Source: Thermothielavioides terrestris NRRL 8126
Lineage: Eukaryota > Ascomycota > Sordariomycetes > Sordariales > Chaetomiaceae
NCBI RefSeq assembly: GCF_000226115.1
Contig: NC_016459.1
Coordinates: 4,408,501-4,472,500, forward strand
Direction: 5' to 3'
DNA: 64,000 nucleotides
Positions 56,741 to 64,000 of this stretch are shown in pieces. A program made the position numbers and the translations under genes. Position 1 is the stretch's first letter. The number at the start of each line of letters is the position of its first letter. Under the pieces are notes generated by a model that saw nothing but the letters and a program-made list of their open reading frames with translations, made no database searches and was not told the DNA's origin.

Positions 56741-57060
56741 CAGAGGAGCGACGGCGAGAACGTGTGGGCGGTGGCGGTAGTTTCTCCTTTTGATTGCAAT
56801 GAAGCATGACCATGATGGCATTAGATCAGCTTGAGCCTTGCACCAGATGGACATTGTGATCCGTGACCCGGCCACTGCGGGAGCCGGTTCTTCATTTTGA
56901 AAGTCCTACTCGAACATAACCACGCAGAACAGGCCGACATGTCTATTACAATGGTCCAATTTTCCACATCCGTCACGGTATCTACAATGTCTTGAATCAA
57001 ACAACAGGTCTGTACCTCTAGCTATCCATACATTTGTATCCACCCCTTTCCAACCTTATC
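56741..57060. other. Intergenic region
   Basis: About 320 bases with no supported frame, ending at the 3' end of the small membrane protein gene. Confidence 0.5.
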
Positions 57061-57477
57061 TCACGACCCAATCTTCTTCCACGGCAGATCCCCACCCTTC
57101 CCCTCCTCCCTGTTCCCAATGTGCTTCCCCTGCCCGCCGCCGCCGGGGGTGGTCTCGTCGCCGCCCAGATCCCCGCGCACCTTCTGCGGGTTGCGCTTGC
57201 TCTGCGCCGACGGGTCCGCGCTGTGCAGCCGCGTGTCCTTGGGGTCGTACTGGCGCAGGCTCTCGCGGTCCTCGGCGTCGCGCGCGCGCGAGTGCGCCCC
57301 GCCCGTGCCCGCCACCGCCTGCAGCGTCTCCGACACCGGCAACCCCGCCACCGCCGTGTTGGGTGCGGCCTGCGGCCGCGGCTGCTGCCGCCCGCCATAG
57401 GTCAGGTACAGCAGCCCGCCGAGGATGCCGCCGGCCGCGAGCAGCGGGCCGGCGCGGGAGCGGAACATGTTCGCCAT
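57061..57477 (-). CDS. Small single-pass membrane protein, possibly mitochondrial
   Basis: Intronless frame of 138 residues. It begins MANMFRSRAGPLLAAGGILG and continues GLLYLTYGG, a short basic N-terminus followed by a Gly/Ala/Leu membrane segment (about 10-27), a layout common in small inner-membrane mitochondrial proteins. The rest is hydrophilic, with an RDAEDRESLRQYDPKDTR block and a Gly/Lys-rich tail (GGDETTPGGGGQGKHIGNRE) ending DLPWKKIGS. The composition and conserved-looking blocks suggest a real gene of unknown function. Localisation is inferred from the N-terminus only. Confidence 0.7.
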   Translation of the reverse strand: MANMFRSRAGPLLAAGGILGGLLYLTYGGRQQPRPQAAPNTAVAGLPVSETLQAVAGTGGAHSRARDAEDRESLRQYDPKDTRLHSADPSAQSKRNPQKVRGDLGGDETTPGGGGQGKHIGNREEGKGGDLPWKKIGS

Positions 57478-58404
57478 TGCGCTTGTGGTTCGGGGGGTTG
57501 TGGAGGACGTTGCTGTTGGCAGGAGGGTAGCTTGATGGGAGGGTTTCGTTGGGGGTCGGCTGTCTCTTTCGTGGAGATAGCGTTCTCTCCTGAATGTTTA
57601 CGGCCCGGCTGTGAGTAAGAACCGGCACGGAGACCTGAAGCTGGAGTAAACTTGTAGTTCGGTACGCAGTATACGGGCGGTTTAGCGAACATCAATGCCA
57701 TGAACTTGTAGCAATGTTTCCAGGGCATCATGATCTAATAGCGGAGAGCCGGCGGCGGATCATGATGACATCAGGGGCCAACGGGGAACCTGGAGACAAA
57801 AATCAGCCAATGGAACGCTATTTGAACCCGCCAAAACGGTGCTGGGTTCTGGCCAGTTTGGGTCTCACACCAGTAGTGTACTGTACCAGCAATATGCGTT
57901 ACATTCGTAATGTAGAAGGCCTTGATGACATCACACAGCAGTAGCTGTCCAAGTAGATAGGTAACCCGTGTGGTCAAAGTCAGGGGTGCCAAAGCAGCGA
58001 GGGGTTACCGAAGCAACCCGCAGCCAAAGCCGGTGTCGTTATTACCCGGCTCATCTACCTCGCTTTAAGTTAGCTGCATGCAGATACGATATTAGGTTAC
58101 CCTAGAGTAAGCTTCCTGCTGACCTCTTCACGACGGAGAGTGGAGAGATGCTGAACATTGACGGCAGCAGCAAGCCGGACTGAGAGAATAGGCACGAACA
58201 TTGTAATAGCTATATGCTGCTTATCTGATTCAATAGCAGTGTCCCCCCGCCTTCAACCCATCCCGCGACCTTCGTCCCCGGTTGACGCCTGCGCACGCTC
58301 CTCCCGTGCAGTACGGCTTTTGCCTCGCGACATCCGCCACACTCTCCGCGGCATGTCTCTCCCGAGTCCAAACTATTCCTGCCGCTCAAAGCAAGCCATT
58401 CCGC
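57478..58404. other. Intergenic region
   Basis: No supported gene. Contains the promoter of the small membrane protein and the 3' region of the next secreted protein. A ctctcc/cctcgc-rich tract lies near 58240-58360. Confidence 0.5.
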
Positions 58405-58782
58405 CTAGAAGCCCAGAGCCGAGTTGAACGCGTCCGCGGTCGAGGCATCCTTGGTGCCGAGCGCTTGGACCTCGGCCTGGGCCTGCCTGCAAAGCGCCTT
58501 GGCGGCGTCGTTGGCGTCGCACACGTTGGTGAGCTGGTCGCAGATCCGGTTCGTGATGATGTTAGGGTTGAGCGCGTCCTGCTGGCCCTGGGCGACGAGC
58601 GGGTCCGTAGGCAGGAAGGTGCCCTCGTCGGCCTTGCGGCCGGGCCGGCCGAACTGGAAGTCCATCGTCGGCGTGCACTTGCCGAAGTCGGCGGCGCCCG
58701 AATCTGCCTGGCTGGCGTTGACGGCCGCTGCTGAGGCCGTCGAGGCCGCGAACAGGGCAGCGAGGAGCGTCTTGGCGTGCAT
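58405..58782 (-). CDS. Small secreted protein of a conserved fungal family, function unknown
   Basis: Single exon, 125 residues from the ATG at 58782. A signal peptide (MHAKTLLAALFAASTASAAA) is followed by a chain with four Cys (FGKCTPTM, NRICDQL, TNVCDAN, KALCRQA), compatible with two disulfides. The block FGKCTPTMDFQFGRPGRK, then ALNPNIITNRICDQL, is a pattern I associate with abundant small secreted proteins of Sordariomycetes and Dothideomycetes without a known function. The frame is open for another 77 codons upstream, but the signal peptide fixes the start. Confidence 0.82.
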   Translation of the reverse strand: MHAKTLLAALFAASTASAAAVNASQADSGAADFGKCTPTMDFQFGRPGRKADEGTFLPTDPLVAQGQQDALNPNIITNRICDQLTNVCDANDAAKALCRQAQAEVQALGTKDASTADAFNSALGF

Positions 58783-60164
58783 GATGAATAAGTTATGGTT
58801 GGTAAAGACCGGCTCGCGGTTTGAAAGTGATTGAATGAGTGTGGAGAAGAGAATGGAACGGTTCACAGAACCTAGCCAACCCGGGCGACCAACAGTGAGT
58901 GAATTGACTTGTTTTGCGCGAAGAAATCGGAGAGTGGCATCTTGAAGACGGTCTGGCGGGACGTGAGCCTTTATCGATTCCGAGTTACCTGGTTCCCTGG
59001 ACGTAGGAACCATCTGATTGTCTGGAAGATGTGCTTTGCACAGGAGATCTCGCCTGGCACCTGATCGGACTGCCGCGTTCGGCTGGGAGGTTGAATGAGA
59101 TCAGACGAGACAGATCTGCCATCTTGCCGACCCCTGCTCCCAACGCTGTCATCCCAACACATGCTGCGCGTTTCTGCGCCGTGCGGTTACAATGCGTGCG
59201 GGTTACAATGCGGCTAGCCGAGCTTCCGACCCGTTCGTCGCGCAGCTGGGGTCTCGAGTTAGGCCCCTGCGGCTGCGACGTTCGGGTTGCATGAACTGGC
59301 ACGGCAGCCCGACACTTCTTCCGTTTGAGGATGGATCGCCCGATCTCTACCGTGGACTGAATGTCAAGCTGAGTGATGCGCCCCGCACAGCAAATACGGC
59401 CAGCAGTTCATTGGCAGATCTCCTCAGAGCAGAGGTGCGGAGCGAGTGACCAGTTCATCCGTATGTCGGTACAGAGATAAGCAGCTGAGCAGTGATCAAA
59501 AGGGCGAAATGGATATCAACAGGAGAGAAGGCTGGCTTCTGTCACGGTATAGATGTGACAAGCGATGATTCCAACCAGAAACAACCTCAACTTAATTGGC
59601 GCGTCTGTTCTATAATGAGTTGTGAAGCAGCGATATATTACCGACTCAGACGACCCAGTTAATGGCGACCCAGTTACCTTAATCATCATTTTAGCACTGC
59701 GTGTCGGCGGAAACTCAGTGACTTCTAGCGGAGTGAAGATGATGGGTGAACCGGACAACAACTGCCGTGAGAAAACCGAAAGGAACAAGTCGGTTGCCAA
59801 ATATTGGGTATTGTTGATGTAGTATGGACACGTAGGGGGCCTCCACACCCCGTCGATTATGTGTGCTTCCATGGAACTTCCCAACTGTCGCCGCCTGATG
59901 CATCCCAACACGTCCTTGCCCTGGCAGGCCGGTATGTTGGACAACGGATGCGTCCTCCATTCCCGTTCCTCTCCCTTCCAAGCCCCGGAAAGTCATGGTT
60001 TGTGTCCCTAAATCCAGACCGTAATCCCCGATTCCTCGACCTGCAAGCGTCGCCATAAACCACCCGATCCTGGCCCGCTCCAACAAGGCGACGGCGACTC
60101 CCGGAACACCTTCCCTTCCCCGTGCCCAGCCCCTAACCACGCCGGGCGCATCGTGCCTCCTAAA
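58783..60164. other. Intergenic region
   Basis: About 1.4 kb without a supported gene; holds the promoter of the secreted protein gene and the 3' region of the 90-residue membrane protein gene. Frames are under 145 residues and unremarkable. Confidence 0.5.
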
Positions 60165-60437
60165 TCACCGGCTCGACATAGCGAAGTAGAGCAGGATGAC
60201 AGGCCACCCGGTCGACAACAGGAGCGCAGCGAGGATGGAGAATATGTTGATGCCCCGCTCGCCGTTCCTACCGGCCCAGCGGCGCAGCAGGGTCACGGCG
60301 CACCAGATCATGCCGAAGGCGTAGAAGCACGAGGCCCAGATGACGCCGAGGATGATGTCGTTCTCGCGGTCGAACGGGGAGAGCGTGGCCTTGGAGGTGT
60401 CGGCGAACTTCTCCGACAGCGAGAGGTTCTGGCCCAT
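60165..60437 (-). CDS. Small two-TM membrane protein, 90 residues
   Basis: Intronless frame from the ATG at 60437. The N-terminus is MGQNLSLSEKFADTSKATLS; a Gly at position 2 followed by Ser at 6 is compatible with N-myristoylation. Two hydrophobic segments follow: about 27-50 (DIILGVIWASCFYAFGMIW) and 64-86 (INIFSILAALLLSTGWPVIL), separated by a basic loop (LLRRWAGRNGERG). The protein is short but shows clear membrane topology and codon bias. I do not recognise the family. Confidence 0.75.
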   Translation of the reverse strand: MGQNLSLSEKFADTSKATLSPFDRENDIILGVIWASCFYAFGMIWCAVTLLRRWAGRNGERGINIFSILAALLLSTGWPVILLYFAMSSR

Positions 60438-61891
60438 TTTCGGTGGTGGTGGTAGCGAATTCGAGTTTGGAGGGTGTTATGGAGGATGACGATGTCGTTG
60501 ATCGATGGGGATGACGGTCGGTCCGCGAAGCAATGGTCCGATGAAAAGCAAGTTCGTCCAGCGATGACTAGGAACTGGTATGTACGTTGAACAGGCAGGA
60601 TGCCAAAAGAGCGTCGAGAAGAATAAGCGAAAAAGGATCGAGACCGAAACGAACGGGACTGCGACCAGCGACCAGCACTTTGTTTGCCCAGCAAAAGGAG
60701 CCCGGACGGCGCGGAAAAGAGAGGCAGAGAGAGAGCTGGGTCGGAAGAAGGAAAATAGAGAAAGGACCGGGAAGCAGAAGCCTGCAGGAGAGCAGCCAAG
60801 GCCGGCGGCCAATCTGGAAACGGGGAGCGCCCCAGCTCTTGAACGGGCCCGAGAAAACCCGCCTGCAGGGAAAAAAGCTTACACTACTGTGGAGTGTAGT
60901 GCCTAGTGTACGGGGTAAGGATGATGCGGATCTCGGGGATACGAAAATCGAAGAATCAGATAACTAACGGCCCCGCGACAGCCCCCTTCTGGGACGATTC
61001 CACGCCAGATCGGCCGCTGCAATTGGCCGCAGCAGGAAAGCTTGTCTCAGGTGCGGCACCTCGCTTGTAGCGGACCCCCGACTTGAGACGAGCGCTGAAG
61101 CGAGCGGCCCACGCGGGACCCCGGTCCAGGGTCTCGACTGGAGGCTCTTTTTTTGCTTGGTGTCGGTACCTGGGCGCCTTGGCGCTTTTTCCTTCTTTGG
61201 CGGCCGGAAACACGCCACATGCGGCCTGAACTTCATGCATTGACCGGCCGGTCTTGCTTCGGTTCTTCTGTTCGCTCGGTCTTGCGCTTAGGCCTGCCAA
61301 GATACAAAAACGTGCGGAAGGCCGGCAAGATCAGATGGCTAGGTTCGAGAATCTCACCACCTGCGCGCAGATGCCTGGCACCATGGTGTTCTCATATAGG
61401 TATTCTGCAGGCTTTGGTCTCGAGACAAGCGGATGATCCAACCGCGCCGGCCGTAGACCGTCTTGTCTTCCCCCTCAATCGCGTCAGCCTATTTTGGTGT
61501 TTCACAACACAGGAACACACCCTGATTCGTTGGCTAACCAACTTCTCACAAAATTGACTTGAGCGTAAACAAAGTCATTCCCTCGACTTTTGCATCTCCC
61601 TTGGTGAGGTGAATCGTAGGTATTACGCAGTACACGAAACCATATGTTTAGGGCGTTGTCATCGTCTCATCTGCTAACTAACACCCAGTCAAAAGGTATG
61701 CATCACAGGAACTGTAAAAAAACACCGAAAACCACGGATGTCCATCCACCCAAACCTCGCCACGATCTGCCGCTCTCTCCATCCACCACCTCCCTCCACC
61801 CACCATCCGCCATATACGCCTCATCCTCTTTCCAGAATCTCCCCATCCCCCTCATTTTTTTTTGTTTCCCGTTCCAAATACCGCCAGCGAC
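60438..61891. other. Intergenic region
   Basis: No supported gene. Purine-rich stretch (gagaggcagagagagagctg and similar) at about 60700-60790, upstream of the small membrane protein start, likely promoter or leader. The right part is the 3' region of VPS13, C-rich with a T8 run at 61855-61862. Confidence 0.5.
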
Positions 61892-64000
61892 CTACTCCAA
61901 CCCCTTGAAGCGCCGGTTATACTCCTCAACAGCGACGCCGAGCATCCTGTAGAAGAAGGCACGCCCGCTCTCCTCGGCGATGGGGATGAAGGGCCCGTTG
62001 ATGCCGCCGCGCAGGACGACGCTGATGCCGGTGCGCTCCTTGGCGAAGGTCTGCACGTCCTTGAGCGGCACGTCCCACTCGGTCTGCAGCCGGCGGCTGC
62101 GGATGAGCAGCAGGCGCGCGTACGTGACCATGACCACCACGTCCTCGGTCGGCAGCTCCAGGTGCGCGATGTACTGCTCGTCAAAGTACTTGCCGTTGTC
62201 GACCTGCTTGAGCCAGCTCTGGCCGAGCGCCTCGCGCTGGCTGTACGGCCGCACCACGCCGTTGGCGGGGATGTGCCGCGGCAGCCGCACGCGGTCGAGC
62301 TCGGTGCCGTCGAACACCGTCGTCGTGTTGCGCACGCCCTCCGACACGTTGGACGCGAAGTCGAGCACGCCGATCGCCGGCTTCGTCGCGAGACCCACCA
62401 CGCCCTTGCCGAGGCCCTTGAAGAAGCCCAGGGCGCCCTCCTGCTCGGCGCCCTCGAGCGGCTTGCGCGCGAGCCCGCCGACGCCCGAGGCGACTGAGGT
62501 AAGCAAGCTGTTGGCCCCCGCCGTGACGCCGAAGAGCGCGTGCTTGGGCCGGTTGCGGGCCCGCGTGATGCGCCGCCGGTCTTGGAACTGCTTGTCCATG
62601 GTTGCCGCCGCGAGCCCCTTGGCGAAGCTGCCCGTGACCTTGGAGAAGGAGTCGGTGAAGCCGTAGACCGACTTCTTGAAGAACGAGCCCGCGCCGCGCG
62701 CGAGGCCGAGGCCGAAATCCTCGGGCTTGTCCGACATTATCAGACCCTGGTAGGGCTCGTAGAAGATGTCGGACAGCCCCGAACTGATGTTGTTGAACAG
62801 GCCGACGGGGTTGCCGAGGAAATCCGCACTGCCCAGGATCTTGTGGATCTGGTACAGCGCCTCCTGGCTGTAGTGGTTCGAGATGTTCTGGATCAGGACC
62901 GGGATGGACACCCGCACGTTCTCGAGCATCAGCGCGTTGAAGCGCACCGGCGCGTCGTTGACGTTGCCGATGGCCATGGTCATGACGTTGAAGAAGAACA
63001 TGATGGGGTTCTTCGACGACGTCTTGTCCTCCACGTTGACCCTCTCCGTCCGGACGAACGAGAGGTCCAGCTGCATCGGCTGGATGTTGAGCACCTCGAA
63101 GTAGATGTCCCTGCCGGACTGTTGCTGCTTCGGCTGCGGAATGTCGATGTTGTCGTCGCACAGCTTGTCCTCCTCTTCGGTTGACGACCAGGATGCGCCA
63201 GGAACCTTGGAGAACTCGAGCACTGCATAGATGAAGTCTTCGTCGAGCTCAACCGTCATTTCCTGGAGCAGCACAGTGGCATACTTGATGTACTCCACAC
63301 CGTACGAGTCGTCCTTGACCCGCGTTACCATAGCGTGGAGCGACGGATGCGCCTCGATTTCCTGCGCTCTCTTTGGAACAACGCTGGGGTAGAGGATCAT
63401 AGGGAAGATACCACCGTACAGCTGGTTGTCGATCTGGATCCACTTCACAGCCAGACTCACCGTCTGGTACATGGGCGAGTCGCTGTATCGGAGCTGGACA
63501 TCCCTGAAAGTGAGGTACGCTAGCTCCTTCAGCTGCGAGTTGATGAGGGAGATGCCGATCCCGGACAGCCTCAACTGCGCGCTGAATGTCGTGTTGGTGT
63601 CCAGTTCCTTGGCTTCGAAGCCCTCCCGGCTGCTGGCCGACCCGGCATTCGACCGCTGCCGGTACAGACTCTTCGACTGTTTGAAGTTGGACAAGATCAG
63701 CGTTTGTGTCGGGCCGTCGGCGGTCACGTTGATGTCGATGATCTTGGACTGGCCGTTTGCGCCAACGACCTTCATGGGCATCAGGTTACCAATCTCGGCC
63801 AGCTTCACATGCCGCTCCCTGTTGTACGCGTTGATGCAGATCTCCTTGTGCTTGGCGGCTGGGAAGTCCCAAGCATACGGCATGATGCTCCGCGGCGGGA
63901 GGCGGTACCGGACCGGCCTCCATCCCGATCGGTCCTCAGTGCCATCATCGTCGAGGCTGGGATTGACCTGGTAGAACGTGAACTCGGTGTCGCTCTCGTT
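61892..64000 (-). CDS. VPS13: VPS13, C-terminal part (intermembrane lipid-transfer protein), 5' truncated by the window
   Basis: Continuous frame from the window edge to the stop at 61892, 702 residues visible; the gene continues beyond 64000 and the full protein would be about 3000 residues. The first visible part (SDTEFTFYQVNPS, then PYAWDFPAAKHKEICI) lies in the adaptor-binding region. It is followed by the conserved C-terminal block (YQTVSLAVKWIQIDNQLYGG, PMQLDLSFVR and FLGNPVGLFNNISSGLSD, then SFSKVTGSFAKGLAAATMD), and ends with the PH-like domain (PLKDVQTFAKERTGISVVLR, then REEYNRRFK-like end). Vps13 moves phospholipids along a hydrophobic groove at membrane contact sites. No intron in the visible part. 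Confidence 0.95.
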   Translation of the reverse strand, partial: NESDTEFTFYQVNPSLDDDGTEDRSGWRPVRYRLPPRSIMPYAWDFPAAKHKEICINAYNRERHVKLAEIGNLMPMKVVGANGQSKIIDINVTADGPTQTLILSNFKQSKSLYRQRSNAGSASSREGFEAKELDTNTTFSAQLRLSGIGISLINSQLKELAYLTFRDVQLRYSDSPMYQTVSLAVKWIQIDNQLYGGIFPMILYPSVVPKRAQEIEAHPSLHAMVTRVKDDSYGVEYIKYATVLLQEMTVELDEDFIYAVLEFSKVPGASWSSTEEEDKLCDDNIDIPQPKQQQSGRDIYFEVLNIQPMQLDLSFVRTERVNVEDKTSSKNPIMFFFNVMTMAIGNVNDAPVRFNALMLENVRVSIPVLIQNISNHYSQEALYQIHKILGSADFLGNPVGLFNNISSGLSDIFYEPYQGLIMSDKPEDFGLGLARGAGSFFKKSVYGFTDSFSKVTGSFAKGLAAATMDKQFQDRRRITRARNRPKHALFGVTAGANSLLTSVASGVGGLARKPLEGAEQEGALGFFKGLGKGVVGLATKPAIGVLDFASNVSEGVRNTTTVFDGTELDRVRLPRHIPANGVVRPYSQREALGQSWLKQVDNGKYFDEQYIAHLELPTEDVVVMVTYARLLLIRSRRLQTEWDVPLKDVQTFAKERTGISVVLRGGINGPFIPIAEESGRAFFYRMLGVAVEEYNRRFKGLE

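Noticed and set aside
62181..63161. 326-residue frame inside VPS13
   Set aside because: Shifted frame on the same strand, Arg/Gly/Gln-rich, no domain.

Overview
This window looks like nuclear DNA of a filamentous ascomycete, most likely a Sordariomycete near the Sordariales/Chaetomiaceae. Exons are GC-rich and C-ending. Introns are mostly 48-200 bp with GT/AG ends. There is a laccase with the DSGL C-terminal processing site known from Melanocarpus-type laccases, and the PAC1 (LIS1), STU2/XMAP215 and VPS13 genes are of fungal type. The lineage is an inference. I see no rRNA, CRISPR array or virus. The joined gene models were built by hand from splice signals and reading frame.

Layout. 1-640 is a GC-rich minisatellite. 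A fringe-like GT31 glycosyltransferase (2937-4589, +) and a Ysc84/SYLF actin- and lipid-binding protein (7301-5341, -) follow. About 9 kb (7.3-16.3 kb) holds no convincing gene but carries a complete 559-bp non-autonomous DNA transposon with about 64-bp terminal inverted repeats and a 5-bp target duplication. Next come a seven-exon secreted laccase (16270-18584, +) and a tail-to-tail cysteine-rich secreted protein (19340-18859, -), then a small Cys/Zn-pattern protein (20680-20285, -).

The centre of the window is a 2892-residue nonribosomal peptide synthetase homologue (30366-21539, -). It is open across three exons, yet almost every catalytic signature is altered. Three carrier domains carry Glu (codon GAG) where the phosphopantetheine Ser should be, a fourth lacks the Ser, two condensation domains have lost the His pair, the epimerase-like domain has an altered HHxxxDG, and the adenylation domain has lost its ATP-binding loop and ribose-binding Asp. 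This is the best candidate here for an undescribed system: a conserved-looking but catalytically dead NRPS with a long disordered tail.

To its right lie an orphan coding fragment (about 32.1-32.8 kb) near a poly(T) tract, an atypical short-chain dehydrogenase (34554-35720, +), a secreted calcineurin-like phosphoesterase (37093-38490, +), and an intron-containing tRNA-Gly(CCC) (39386-39302, -). STU2 (43256-40297, -) and PAC1 (44787-46304, +), two microtubule plus-end/dynein regulators, stand head to head over 1.5 kb. Then follow a secreted 189-residue protein (-), a five-exon bZIP factor (-), a secreted beta-propeller protein (+), a large disordered repeat protein with an in-frame TAG best explained by a 48-nt intron (-), a relic of an MFS sugar transporter, a small single-pass membrane protein, a 125-residue secreted protein, a 90-residue two-TM protein, and the C-terminal 702 residues of VPS13 running off the right edge.
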